A DNA stretch of 64,000 nt from NCBI GenBank assembly GCA_963706605.1, contig OY970165.1, positions 868,001 to 932,000 of the forward strand. Reading direction: 5' to 3'. Both the position numbers and the translations under genes were made by a program. The notes below the pieces were generated by a model. It was not told where the DNA came from. It made no database searches and saw nothing but the letters and a program-made list of their open reading frames with translations. Source of the stretch: VRUE01 sp963706605 (GTDB lineage: Bacteria; Actinomycetota; Thermoleophilia; Solirubrobacterales; 70-9). This document shows, in pieces, positions 22,330-31,577 of this stretch (its first letter is position 1; the number at the start of each line of letters is the position of its first letter).

Positions 22330-23496
22330 CTATCCCTCGGCCGGCCGAACCAGCGACGGCACTAGGGAGCGGTAGGCATAAGCGGACGTGAAGAGGAGGA
22401 GCGCCGCGATTGCGAGACTGGGGACCGCATAGCCGGCGGCGCTCGCCACCCCTCCACCCACCAGTGCTCCCATCATCTGACCGGCGGCCCAAGCCATGTT
22501 GGAGAGACCGGCCGCGAACCCCTGGTGAAGGCCGCTCAGGTCGGCTGTCTCCGAGAGCGTGGTCAGGGCGGGCGCGAAGCAGATCCCGGCACCAAGTGAG
22601 CCGAGGAACAACGAGCCGAGCACCGGCCCGAGGGCCTGGGACGCCGCGATTCCCACCATCGCGCAGGCGCAGATGCCGACGCCGATCACGAACGGGGTGC
22701 GGCGCCCGACCCGATCCGAGTAGCGACCGGCGACCGGTGCCAGGCCCGCCTCCAGGGCCGCGCCGGCGATGAAGCCGGCGGCGATCGCGACGTGGCCGCC
22801 TCCGAGTTCGGCGATGCGCAGCGGCACCAACACCTCGACCGCGCCGAACATCAACGAGGGCACGGCGACGAACGCCGTCGCGGTCAGGATCGGCCGGGTG
22901 ATGATCAGCGTCGCCACCTCTCGCAACGGCTGCCGCTCGGGCGGCCCGGGTTCCGGCATGCGCGCGGCAATCGCGGCGAGCAATAAAGCGAAGACCAGCA
23001 CCGCGCCGAACACCGCCTTCGTCCCGACTTCGGCGGCGATCGCGCCCAGGAGCGGGCCGACCAGGGCGCCGGCGACCGCGGTGCCCAGCGCGGTGCCGAT
23101 CACCGAACCGCGCTGCTCCGGCGGTGCGGTGGTGATCAGCCAGGTCAGAGCCCCCGACCAGATCAACGCCCCGGCGACGCCCTGAGCGAACCGGGCCGAG
23201 TCGAGCAGCGCGATATCCCGGCCGAGCCCGAAGACGAGGCTGGAGACACCGAGCAGCAGCAGCCCGCCGATCACCGTCCGGCGTGGGCCGAACCGGGTCG
23301 CCAGGAACCCCGCGGGCATCGACGCGAGCAGGGTGCCGGCCGCATAGGAGGCGGCGAGGATTCCGGCTTCCGCCTTGCTGAGGTTGAAGTCGGCGACGTA
23401 GTCGGGCAACAGCGGCGCGATCGCCGCGTAGAAGGCGACATCGAAGAAGACCATCGTCGATGCAAGGAGGAGCAACCGGCGCACAGTGGTATCCAA
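22330..23496 (-). CDS. MFS transporter, 12 TM
   Basis: The 388-residue hydrophobic protein shows about twelve transmembrane segments and the MFS loop motif AGFLATRFGPRRTVIGG between TM2 and TM3, with its echo AGRYSDRVGRRTPFVIG after TM8. The motif GTALGTAVAGALVGPLLG in TM5 is of the drug/H+ antiporter type (motif C), suggesting efflux. It is upstream of the lactone oxidase in the same direction with an 11-base gap, so the two may be co-transcribed. Confidence 0.88.
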   Translation of the reverse strand: MDTTVRRLLLLASTMVFFDVAFYAAIAPLLPDYVADFNLSKAEAGILAASYAAGTLLASMPAGFLATRFGPRRTVIGGLLLLGVSSLVFGLGRDIALLDSARFAQGVAGALIWSGALTWLITTAPPEQRGSVIGTALGTAVAGALVGPLLGAIAAEVGTKAVFGAVLVFALLLAAIAARMPEPGPPERQPLREVATLIITRPILTATAFVAVPSLMFGAVEVLVPLRIAELGGGHVAIAAGFIAGAALEAGLAPVAGRYSDRVGRRTPFVIGVGICACAMVGIAASQALGPVLGSLFLGSLGAGICFAPALTTLSETADLSGLHQGFAAGLSNMAWAAGQMMGALVGGGVASAAGYAVPSLAIAALLLFTSAYAYRSLVPSLVRPAEG

Positions 23497-23570
23497 TCAT
23501 TGCGGCAGCTTTTTTACTCCATGCCTTCCGTCCATACTTTTGCAGCTAGCATCGACATCCGGTCCCACTC

Positions 23571-23659
23571 GGAGGGGTGGCAGAGCGGTTGAATGCGACG
23601 GCCTTGAAAGCCGTTAGGCGTCGTAAGGCGTCTCGTGGGTTCGAATCCCACCCCCTCCG
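23571..23659 (+). tRNA. tRNA-Ser (anticodon TGA)
   Basis: GGAGGGG/CCCCTCC acceptor, class II variable arm, anticodon loop CTTGAAA (TGA), T arm GTGGG-TTCGAAT-CCCAC, discriminator G; 89 bases, no CCA. The next base after its 3' end is the stop codon of the convergent restriction gene. Confidence 0.97.
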
Positions 23660-26167
23660 CTAAGTCGAGAGGAGCACCTGCAGCGCCGACTCGGAGCTTG
23701 GGGCGGTGCCTTCGCGGAGCGCTTGGAAGAAGGCGTCATAGCTCTGCGGTGAGATGAACTTCATGTGGTACACGGCGTCGTCCTGCGCTTCGTTCACACG
23801 CTCGAAATGCTCGCTGGCGAAGCGCAGCTTCGCCCTGTTCTCGTCGTCCCCGTCGCCGTCCTCCTTCAGCTCGACCACGAGCACGTCCTTACTGTCGGCG
23901 AGGGAAATGAAATAGTCGGGATTGAAGCTTCCCTGCTTGGTGTGGTCCCCGGTTCGCCACGAGTAGCCGATCCCGTAGAAGCCGACGTCGGGCGACTTGA
24001 TCCAGGCCGAGATCCGCTCCGCTACCTCGGGTTCCAGCAGGCGCCTCGTGAACTCGCGCTCGGGCGAATGCGTCGTCAGCACGATGTTGACTGGTGACTT
24101 GAAGAGGTAGCTGTTGTCGATGCTCCGGTCCGCGGAGCGCGGGTACGGCGAGTCCTCGGCAAGGATCTCGTCGAGGGCCCGCACGTCCGCTTCCTCGCTG
24201 AACGCGCGGGACTCTGAGTCGTGGAATACCGTCGCCTCCTTGCGGAGGGACGAGAGCGCCACCGAGCGGCGCGGCAGGTCGGTGGTCGAGATCTCTTCCA
24301 GCTGCTTCGGCTCGAGCTCGATCCGCATGGTCTTGGCGACCTTGCGCTGGATATTGCCCATGGCGCGGAACAGCTGCTGGAGGTTCTGCTCGGAGACGAC
24401 ACCTCGGGTCTCACCGATTTTCTCCAGCGACGCCGTGATGATCTCCCGCAGCTTCTTCGCCGGGTATTCCCGCGCGTAGGAGGATTTGCCCTCGGCATCG
24501 ATCGACTTCAGCCTCCCCCGGAGCCGCTGAATGACTTCATCGACCGTGTAGGAGGGGTAGTGCACAACCGTCCGCTGGACGTACTCGCGGCCGTCGACGG
24601 CGCCCTCGAACACGGTGTGTCGTTCCAGCTCCTCGGGCTGGGACTCGAAGCTCACGTAGCCGCGGGTGAAGAGCTGGACCTGGCCGTCGCCGTTCTTCAG
24701 CGGCAGCTCCTGCTCGGTCCTTCGCACCTTGTAGCTGAGGTTGTGCAGGACGAAATGGTGCTTCGCGTGCTCCCCGGTCGTCGCCGGATAGGAGTAGAGC
24801 CGTCGCTCCCGGTCCAGCACCTCGTCCACCAGATCAGCCACGGCGCTCGACCATTTCGAGTGGTTGAAAACGAAGACGACAGGGCGCGATAACCCCGGCG
24901 GCACCCGGAGGCCGCGTCCGAGGACCTGCGCGATCAGGAGCTTCGAGTTGAAGGCCCGCTGCTCGTGGGGAATGATCTGGAACACGTTGTGGGCGTCCCA
25001 ACCCTCGGTGAGCATCGCCACCGAGAAGATCCACTCGACCGGATCGTCGGCGCGGTCGACGTACGGCAGGCGCGCGACGTTCGCCCTGTGCTTGACACTG
25101 GAGGTGACGACCAGGACCTTCTTCTCGGCTTCCTCCAGCGTGATCTTCTTCTCCTTGGCCAGGAACTGGACGAATTCCTCGGCCAGAGCGCTCGCGCCCG
25201 CCACCCGTGCGGTGACCAGGATCGAGAGCGGCTTCCTATCCCGGTGGGCTTTCTGGTTGTCGCGATGCCGTTTGAGGTACTTCTGGAAGCGCTCGTCCTG
25301 GTTCAGGCTTTCGTCTTTCGCCACATAGCGAATGTCCTTCACGCGGCCGTCCTCGAGAGCTTCGCGCAGGGAGTACCGCGAGACCACATCGGCGAAATAG
25401 TCGTTGCCGACGTAACAGGTGCCCGAGAAGCCGGCGACCCTGACGAAGCCGAACTCCTCGTCGTCGAGAAACTCCTTCCAGCGCCTGATCGCTCGATCAC
25501 CGGTCGACGGCGTGAACACGTGGTGCGTCTCGTCGTTGAGGACCAGCGTGCTCGCGCCCCGACCCTCGCCAAAGCTGTCCCGCACGGAGGAGCGCACGTT
25601 CTCGTAGGTGGCGTGGATGTTCTCGATGCAGATGTCCCCCGGCTGAGTCGTGACGGTCGCGTCGACGATCTCCGGCGTTCGGTAGGCAGCGTCTTCAGGA
25701 GTTAGGTCACGAAGCGTCGCATCGCCGGCAAACCTCTTGAATTTGACCCTGAGCCCCGACTCGATCGTCAGCGACGGGCAGAGCACCAGGACCCTGTCCA
25801 CGACTCCCTCAGCGAGCAGGATGTGGGCGACGCCATACATGACCCAGCTCTTGCCCGTGGCGGTCGCCAGATCAACCGAGCAGGCGAGCTTCTCCGGGAA
25901 CGGGAGCGCTGCCCGGAGTCCCTCCAGCGAGCCGTACCGATCGCCGAGCACCACGTTCTTCGCGTAGTTCCCCTCGGCGAGCTCCGCCGTTGATCCGTAC
26001 TCCCCGCCGGCGAGGAACCGGCAGACCGAGCGCACCGCGTCCTTCTGGTACTCCCGGTCACCGCAGAGCGCGTCCAGGAATGCCTCGTAGCGCTCGAGCC
26101 GGATCCTGCGCGGATCGTAATCCGAGCGCACCGTCAGCACGAGGTCCTCGTTGCGGAAGGTGCTCAT
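23660..26167 (-). CDS. Type III restriction enzyme, Res subunit
   Basis: The 835-residue protein is an SF2 helicase-nuclease. Motif I reads LATATGKSWVMYG (about 99-111), motif II reads VLNDETHHVF, and a motif VI-like QVLGRGLRVPPGL follows. The C-terminal PD-(D/E)xK nuclease is NPDYFISLADSKDVLVVELK. With Mod it cuts DNA with two inversely oriented unmethylated sites, translocating or sliding with ATP. The ATG overlaps the Mod stop (ATGA), so the two form one operon. The stop codon touches the 3' end of tRNA-Ser(UGA), a common landing place for defence islands, but no integrase or att repeat is visible. Confidence 0.92.
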   Translation of the reverse strand: MSTFRNEDLVLTVRSDYDPRRIRLERYEAFLDALCGDREYQKDAVRSVCRFLAGGEYGSTAELAEGNYAKNVVLGDRYGSLEGLRAALPFPEKLACSVDLATATGKSWVMYGVAHILLAEGVVDRVLVLCPSLTIESGLRVKFKRFAGDATLRDLTPEDAAYRTPEIVDATVTTQPGDICIENIHATYENVRSSVRDSFGEGRGASTLVLNDETHHVFTPSTGDRAIRRWKEFLDDEEFGFVRVAGFSGTCYVGNDYFADVVSRYSLREALEDGRVKDIRYVAKDESLNQDERFQKYLKRHRDNQKAHRDRKPLSILVTARVAGASALAEEFVQFLAKEKKITLEEAEKKVLVVTSSVKHRANVARLPYVDRADDPVEWIFSVAMLTEGWDAHNVFQIIPHEQRAFNSKLLIAQVLGRGLRVPPGLSRPVVFVFNHSKWSSAVADLVDEVLDRERRLYSYPATTGEHAKHHFVLHNLSYKVRRTEQELPLKNGDGQVQLFTRGYVSFESQPEELERHTVFEGAVDGREYVQRTVVHYPSYTVDEVIQRLRGRLKSIDAEGKSSYAREYPAKKLREIITASLEKIGETRGVVSEQNLQQLFRAMGNIQRKVAKTMRIELEPKQLEEISTTDLPRRSVALSSLRKEATVFHDSESRAFSEEADVRALDEILAEDSPYPRSADRSIDNSYLFKSPVNIVLTTHSPEREFTRRLLEPEVAERISAWIKSPDVGFYGIGYSWRTGDHTKQGSFNPDYFISLADSKDVLVVELKEDGDGDDENRAKLRFASEHFERVNEAQDDAVYHMKFISPQSYDAFFQALREGTAPSSESALQVLLST

Positions 26168-28260
26168 CTCGCCTTTGCCTTCGGCTTTGCTTTGGTCTTG
26201 GTCTTCGGTTTGGGTTTCTTCGCCTTGCGGGCGCGGAAATCAGCCGGCCGCTTGACCTCCCGGTGTTCGTTGCCGAAGACGTCGAGGTAGATCAGCATCA
26301 GCTGCTTGCCCACTGAGGATTTTGGAATCGCCATCCGGTAGTCGGCCTTGTCGAGCTCCTCGCGGAACCAGACTTCATCCAGATCGAATACCTCACCGTC
26401 GAAGTCGTAGTCCACCATTACCATTGCCAGATCCTCGATGTCCGCGATGGATTCGACGGCGGCATAGCTCTCACTCTCGAATTCGCGCACGGTGACGACC
26501 AGGTCTTTGCCGACCTTGGCGTATCCGCACTCCACCCTCGGCGGCTGGATGAAGTCAAAGCCGACCGAGTCGACGGTGGCGTTCGCCGCGTCCTTGGACT
26601 CCGGTTGTCGCAGCTCCGAGAACGCACGTTTGTGAAGCTCGGCGATGATCGAGTAGGGAATCCGCAGGAAGAAGAAGCGCGTCCCACCGACGTCGATGTA
26701 GTCCTCGTATGGCTCGACGGCCAGGGCGGGTGCGATGATGAAACAGCGGGGACCGAGTCGGCTGCCGCAAATCGACGCGATATCCCCGACGAACTCGCGA
26801 CCGATCTTCGCTTCAGGGTGCTCGTTCGGGTTGTAGACAAGAACGCGGTCGTCGTCGATATAGCCGTCGAAGGCGACTCCGGCGATCTCCTCCGGAAGCT
26901 CCCGACACTGAAAGAGCTCCAGCGCGAACTGCCGGTAGTCCGGCCACTCGAGTTCGCGGACCGCGTTGTAGTCATACAGCCCGGCGTTGTAGGTGGTGAA
27001 CGGCTGCCGCTTCGCCCTCCCCTGCTTCAGCAGGCGCGCCTGGGTCGTGTACATGGCGTACTTGCTGAGGTCGACCGCGATCCAGCGCCGATCTGTGTGG
27101 TCGGCAACCGCCGCCGTCGTACCTGAGCCGACGAAGGCGTCGAGAACCACATCGCCGGGTCGGGTCAGCCACGAGACGAGCCGCTCGATCAGCTCCTCAT
27201 GCTTCTCGGTCGGGTAACCGGTCACGGCCCCACGCGAGCGGATACCCATCCAGACGTCACTCGCCAGTTTGGTCTCCCCGGAGAACTGGTACCACTGGAC
27301 GTTGCCTTTCTCACCGAGCCTGACGAAGTCCGGCCGCTTGCCGCTCTCGGCCTCGCGCTCCGCGGCGTACTGCTCGATCGGGATGTCGACACCCTCCTCC
27401 AGGTAGCGCTCGTAGTTCGCCACCGCCGCCTTCGCCCGCGCTTCCTCCCAACGCCACTGGCCTTTCTCTGGGGTGATGCCCAGCAGGGGGTAGCGCATGG
27501 TCGGCCGGTTGGTTCCGCGCCAGAACGTGTCCCACTTTCCCGGCTTTGCGCCCGGCTCGAGAAGCTTCTTGAAGCGGGTCCCGGAGGTCCTGCTGTAGAA
27601 GAGCAGCGAGTAGTGGCCCTGCGCAAGGGCGTCGATCGTGTCGAACTGCGCCTGCACCCCCTTGATCCCCCGCGGCGCCACGATCTCGTTGCGGAAGTTG
27701 CCCGGCAGCAGTTCGTCCATGACCACCTTGATGTAGTGGACGTAGCGCTGATCGAGATGTATGACGATGCTCCCGTCCGCCGCCAGAAGCTCGCAGATGA
27801 CGATCAGGCGGCGCCGCAGCCACTCGATGAACTCGGCGCCCTTCACCCGGTCCTCGTACGCCACCCTCCCCGAGCGGGTCTCCCACGCCTCACCCGTTGC
27901 GAAGGGCGGATCGATGTAACAGAGCCGGACGCCGTCGGTGCCATCCGCATTGCGCAGCCGACCGGCTTCCTTCAGCTTCAGGAGCCGTCGCAATACTTGG
28001 AGGTTGTCCCCCAGAATCAGCATGTTCGACCAGGACTTGGAGATACGGCCGAACGTCTTCACCGGCTGCAGCGGCACCGCCATCGTGTTCGCGAGCACGT
28101 CGGCTCGCCGCGCCTTTCCGGCGTAGGAGAGCTGGTAGTCCTTCGACGGCTCGAGAAGATGCGGGAAGAAATGGGGCGGGAGCCGTTTGCCCGCCCGCAG
28201 ATGGTCGACGATCTCCTCGATCTGCTCGTCGCTCAAAGAGAAGCTTCGCCCGCTGCCCAT
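26164..28260 (-). CDS. Type III adenine-specific DNA methyltransferase, Mod subunit
   Basis: The 698-residue protein has beta-class N6-adenine methylase order. The catalytic motif LCYIDPPFATG comes first (about 145-155) and the SAM-binding motif VVLDAFVGSGTTAAVAD later (about 380-397). The region between and after holds target recognition. The C-terminus is a lysine-rich tail (KKPKPKTKTKAKPKAK). The ATG at 28260 gives MGSGRSFSLSDEQIEE; upstream residues look non-coding. It modifies the recognition site to protect self DNA and is required for Res cleavage. Recognition sequence not readable from this data. Confidence 0.92.
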   Translation of the reverse strand: MGSGRSFSLSDEQIEEIVDHLRAGKRLPPHFFPHLLEPSKDYQLSYAGKARRADVLANTMAVPLQPVKTFGRISKSWSNMLILGDNLQVLRRLLKLKEAGRLRNADGTDGVRLCYIDPPFATGEAWETRSGRVAYEDRVKGAEFIEWLRRRLIVICELLAADGSIVIHLDQRYVHYIKVVMDELLPGNFRNEIVAPRGIKGVQAQFDTIDALAQGHYSLLFYSRTSGTRFKKLLEPGAKPGKWDTFWRGTNRPTMRYPLLGITPEKGQWRWEEARAKAAVANYERYLEEGVDIPIEQYAAEREAESGKRPDFVRLGEKGNVQWYQFSGETKLASDVWMGIRSRGAVTGYPTEKHEELIERLVSWLTRPGDVVLDAFVGSGTTAAVADHTDRRWIAVDLSKYAMYTTQARLLKQGRAKRQPFTTYNAGLYDYNAVRELEWPDYRQFALELFQCRELPEEIAGVAFDGYIDDDRVLVYNPNEHPEAKIGREFVGDIASICGSRLGPRCFIIAPALAVEPYEDYIDVGGTRFFFLRIPYSIIAELHKRAFSELRQPESKDAANATVDSVGFDFIQPPRVECGYAKVGKDLVVTVREFESESYAAVESIADIEDLAMVMVDYDFDGEVFDLDEVWFREELDKADYRMAIPKSSVGKQLMLIYLDVFGNEHREVKRPADFRARKAKKPKPKTKTKAKPKAKAR

Positions 28261-28358
28261 ACCGGATCTAAAATACGTGATGCCTCGGCAGGTCACCGAT
28301 CGCGAGGCTGGCTCTCCCACTCGGCAGGAATGGCGCTCCCGCGGCCGAACCTGCGGGG

Positions 28359-29084
28359 ATGATCCGCGAGCGGTGGCGACAGCGTGCGCAGCGCGCCTCG
28401 GACGCCTTCGGGTTGGTGCTGGCGCTCGTCCTGACCACCTACGTGCTCGCCTCGGTGCTCTCGAACCGGGGTTGGTCGGCGGTTCTGCTGACGATCGTCA
28501 CCGGCGCCACCTCGGTGGTCGCCCTGACCAGCTCCCACGCCCGTCCGATCATGATCAGGCGGGCCCTGATCCTCGCCGTGATCGCGACCGCACTGGCTTT
28601 CGCCTCGGCCGCGTTCGGCGGGCGGTTCTGCCTCAACGCCGCCAACTTCATCGAGATCGGGCTGCTTGCCGTGGCGATGGCCGCCGTCCTGCGCCGCGTC
28701 GTCACCTCCGGCAGCGTCTCCTCGCGCACGATCCTCGGTGCGATCAGCGTCTACACCGCCCTCGGCATCCTCTTCACCTGGGCCTACGGCCTGATCGACC
28801 GGATCGAAGGTGGTGGTTTCTTCGGCGCCGGGGTGGCGGCGAAGGGAAGCGACTTCCTCTTCTTCAGCTACACCACGCTGACCACGACCGGCTACGGCAA
28901 CCTGGTCCCCGCCGGGCAAATGGGACGCATGATCTCGGGACTGGAGATGATGCTCGGCCAGATCTTCCTCGTCACCCTGGTCGCCGGCCTGGTCAGCCTC
29001 TGGCGACCGGGCGAGGGGCTGCTGCGACGGCGCCAACAGCGCAGCGGGGAAGATCCCTCCGCAGAACCCCCTCCCGCCGGCTGA
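28359..29084 (+). CDS. Two-pore-domain-type potassium channel
   Basis: The 241-residue membrane protein has about four N-terminal hydrophobic segments and then a pore unit: SDFLFFSYTTLTTTGYGNLV contains the K+ selectivity filter TTTGYGN at about 180, followed by an inner helix (GLEMMLGQIFLVTLVAGLVS). It resembles the Ion_trans_2 family. The C-terminus is short, basic and then proline-rich, with no RCK or cyclic-nucleotide domain. Starts with ATG 98 bases from the divergent Mod gene. Confidence 0.88.
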   Translation: MIRERWRQRAQRASDAFGLVLALVLTTYVLASVLSNRGWSAVLLTIVTGATSVVALTSSHARPIMIRRALILAVIATALAFASAAFGGRFCLNAANFIEIGLLAVAMAAVLRRVVTSGSVSSRTILGAISVYTALGILFTWAYGLIDRIEGGGFFGAGVAAKGSDFLFFSYTTLTTTGYGNLVPAGQMGRMISGLEMMLGQIFLVTLVAGLVSLWRPGEGLLRRRQQRSGEDPSAEPPPAG

Positions 29085-29095
29085 GGAATCTTCCT

Positions 29096-30526
29096 CTAGC
29101 TGAAGTACTGCCCGTGGAAGCCGAAGGGGATGTGGTGCGGAACCCGTGCCCTGCCCAACTCACCAAGGCTGGTGGCGTCCAACACCAGCAGGTATGAGGT
29201 GGCGTCGCGGGCGTCGAGCACGACCGAGAGCAGAACTCCCCCGTCCTCGTGCCGCTCGGCCCACGGCGACGGGACGAAGACCGGCTCGCCGGGATAGGAA
29301 CCGGGCTCGAACCACGTCTCTACCCCACCGGTCTCGACGTCGACCTTGACCAGTTGGTCGACGAAGTCAGGCGACTCGCCGTCGCTGGACGCGCCGACCC
29401 CGTAGACGTACCGGTACGAGCGGCCATTTCGCTCGCGGTAGTCGATCCGCGGCAGCTCGAGAATCGCGTCGCTGAGCTGCTCCTCGGCAACGTGGCCGCC
29501 GTCGAGCGAAACCCGATAGCGCCGCAGTCGGCCATAGGAGGACTCGGGTGGCGGCCCGCTGCGCAACCGGTCGACGAAGAGGGCATCGACGATCGAGGCG
29601 TCGTCGTAGGCGACCATGTCGATGACCAGCTCCGCCCCCTGCTCGAAGGCGTTGACGTGGTGGAAGGAGAAGCACGGTTCTGCCATGTATTCGCCGCGCA
29701 GATCGCCGTCCTCGCGATCGAAGACGAGCACCCGCGTCCCCAGCTCCGGCTTCCAGCTGTAGTTCTCGATGAAGGGCCTGCCGCTGAGACCGAGCTTGAG
29801 CGGATTGACGACGAACGGGAAGGCGACGAGGACGGCGTAGTGCTCGGTGAGGGCGAAGCTGTGCATGTAGGAGGGCTCCGCCACCCGCAGGCCGGCGATG
29901 CGCCTCTGATGGGAGCGATCGCGCTGCGCGTAGAGGCGGTACTCCGAGCGCGGGCCGAAATGGGTCACGTAGGCGATCAGCTCGCCGCGCTCGGGATCGT
30001 GGTGGGGGTGCGCGGTGGCATGTATGCCGGGTGGCTTGTAGGCGACGCCGAGGGTGTCGAGCGTCTCGGGGTCGAAGGCAACCGGCAACGGCGTCTCGGT
30101 CATCGCGATGTACTCGTCGCCGAGGCGGGTCAGGTTGACGTTGCAGTTGTCGGTGAACTTCGGCCTGAACAGGGTCGCCACGCGCTTGAAGGTCGAGCGG
30201 CAGGGGTCGGTGGCGAACTCGCTGTAGGAGATCCGCCCCGCCTCCGCCTCGCGGTAGGCCTGGCTGCGCAGGAAGCGGTTCGCGTAGGAGACCTGGCCGC
30301 CGCCGAAGGAGAACTTGTGCAGCATCGCGAGCCCGTCGAACCAGTGCCGGAGCGGCTGCTCGCCGACCTCGAACTGCGCCGGGCCGTTGCGCAGGAGGGT
30401 TCCGGTCAACCACTCGGGGATCGTCCCCTCGACCGGAAGCGAGTCGAGCTCGACCTCGGCCTCCAGCGTCGAGAAGCCCCTCAGATAGCCGGGGCGGGAT
30501 ACGGTTTGTCCTTCGATCGTCGCCAT
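29096..30526 (-). CDS. Carotenoid oxygenase (RPE65/CCD family)
   Basis: The 476-residue seven-bladed propeller shows the four iron-binding histidine contexts: HATAHPHHDPERGE, YMHSFALTEHYAVL, SFHHVNAFEQG, and the C-terminal HIPFGFHGQYF. Family members cleave carotenoids or apocarotenoids (or stilbenes) with O2. The N-terminal PEWLTGTLLRNGPAQFEVG is also typical. Divergent from a PadR regulator with a palindrome in the shared region, so carotenoid cleavage is probably under PadR control. No carotenoid synthesis genes in the window. Confidence 0.93.
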   Translation of the reverse strand: MATIEGQTVSRPGYLRGFSTLEAEVELDSLPVEGTIPEWLTGTLLRNGPAQFEVGEQPLRHWFDGLAMLHKFSFGGGQVSYANRFLRSQAYREAEAGRISYSEFATDPCRSTFKRVATLFRPKFTDNCNVNLTRLGDEYIAMTETPLPVAFDPETLDTLGVAYKPPGIHATAHPHHDPERGELIAYVTHFGPRSEYRLYAQRDRSHQRRIAGLRVAEPSYMHSFALTEHYAVLVAFPFVVNPLKLGLSGRPFIENYSWKPELGTRVLVFDREDGDLRGEYMAEPCFSFHHVNAFEQGAELVIDMVAYDDASIVDALFVDRLRSGPPPESSYGRLRRYRVSLDGGHVAEEQLSDAILELPRIDYRERNGRSYRYVYGVGASSDGESPDFVDQLVKVDVETGGVETWFEPGSYPGEPVFVPSPWAERHEDGGVLLSVVLDARDATSYLLVLDATSLGELGRARVPHHIPFGFHGQYFS

Positions 30527-30557
30527 TCTGCCGTCCTCTCGGAGGAATAGTCCAAAC

Positions 30558-30568
30558 TAGACGGTCTA
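30558..30568. promoter_or_regulatory. 11-bp palindrome between carotenoid oxygenase and PadR
   Basis: TAGAC-G-GTCTA is perfectly symmetrical and sits mid-way in the 65-base divergent intergenic region. PadR proteins bind short dyads near their own promoters, so this is a candidate operator. The assignment is inference. Confidence 0.45.
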
Positions 30569-30591
30569 AGAGATACCATCGTCCCGCGCAG

Positions 30592-31116
30592 ATGTCAAAC
30601 AAGACACGCCTCACTCCGACCTCCTACATCGTCCTCGGCATGCTCGAGGCCGCCGGCGAGTCCACTCCGTACGACCTCAAGCGCGGGGTCGCCGCCAGCC
30701 TCGGAAACTTCTGGTCGCTCCAGCACGCGCAGCTCTACACCGAGCCGGAACGGCTGGCGGCGGCCGGGTACCTGAGTGAGCGGCGCGAGCATGGCGGGAG
30801 GCGGCGCAAGCACTACAAGATCACCGCGCAGGGGCAGAAAGCCCTGCGCGAGTGGCTCGCCGAGCCAACCGACGAGCTGACCGAGCTTCGCGATCCCGGC
30901 CTACTGAAGATCTTCTTCGGCGCCGACCCCGGAACGCTGGCCCACCAGCAGCTGCGAGCGCACCGCGGCAAGCTGGCCGAGTACGAGGAGATCCTGGAGC
31001 TGGCCGGGGCAGAGCTACCGGCGGGGATGCGGCTCTCCGTGGAAGCCGGGATCGGCCATGAGCGCGAGTGGGTTCGCTTCTGGGGGCGGCTCGCGGGCGA
31101 ACCCGGCGAAAGCTAG
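30592..31116 (+). CDS. PadR-family transcriptional regulator
   Basis: Residues about 5-85 form the PadR winged helix (SYIVLGMLEAAGESTPYDLK, then LYTEPERLAAAGYLSERREH, RRKHYKITAQGQKALREWL). The C-terminal helices (about 95-174) are the Vir_act_alpha_C-type dimerisation domain. Divergent from carotenoid oxygenase, which it probably represses. Its stop overlaps that of the convergent cyclophilin by four bases. Confidence 0.9.
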   Translation: MSNKTRLTPTSYIVLGMLEAAGESTPYDLKRGVAASLGNFWSLQHAQLYTEPERLAAAGYLSERREHGGRRRKHYKITAQGQKALREWLAEPTDELTELRDPGLLKIFFGADPGTLAHQQLRAHRGKLAEYEEILELAGAELPAGMRLSVEAGIGHEREWVRFWGRLAGEPGES

Positions 31117-31571
31117 TCGGAAAGCTCGATGCGCTCGATCTTCTGATCCACGACGGGCCGGTCGGAGCCGTCGGTCTCGGTCGCCTCGATCGCGTCAACC
31201 GCGTCCATTCCCTCGACGACGCGCCCGAAGACGGTGTGCTTGCCGTCCAGCCATGGCGCGGCATCGGTGGTGACGATGAAGAACTGCGAGCCGTTCGTGT
31301 TGGGCCCGGCATTGGCCATCGCCAGCGCCCCCCGGACGATCTTGTGCTCGTTGATCTCGTCCTCGAAGGTGTAACCGGGGCCGCCGCGCCCGGTTCCCTC
31401 GGGACAGCCGCCCTGGACCATGAAATCAGTGATGACCCGGTGGAAGACCAGGCCGTCGTAGAAGCCGTCGGAAGCCAGCTTGCGGAAATTCTCGACGGTC
31501 TTCGGGGCGTCGGAGTCGTGCAGCTCGAACACGATCTCCCCGGCGTTGGTGTGGAGCGTTGCCTGTGACAT
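31113..31571 (-). CDS. Peptidyl-prolyl cis-trans isomerase, cyclophilin type
   Basis: The 152-residue protein is a single cyclophilin domain without signal peptide, so cytosolic. Key motifs are FHRVITDFMVQGG with the catalytic arginine, GALAMANAGPNTNGSQFFI and TVFGRVVEGMDAVDAI. It speeds proline isomerisation during folding. Convergent with PadR with a 4-base overlap and seven bases before the secreted-protein gene end. Confidence 0.94.
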   Translation of the reverse strand: MSQATLHTNAGEIVFELHDSDAPKTVENFRKLASDGFYDGLVFHRVITDFMVQGGCPEGTGRGGPGYTFEDEINEHKIVRGALAMANAGPNTNGSQFFIVTTDAAPWLDGKHTVFGRVVEGMDAVDAIEATETDGSDRPVVDQKIERIELSD

Positions 31572-31577
31572 GGCGCC

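Noticed and set aside
22325..23500. Alternative minus-strand frame over the MFS gene
   Set aside because: Arg/Gly-rich without membrane helices, while the frame 22330-23496 gives twelve TM segments and MFS motifs.
28261..28358. Search for a copy of the tRNA-Ser(UGA) 3' end at the far side of the restriction operon
   Set aside because: Only short words (TCCCAC) match; no att-like repeat.
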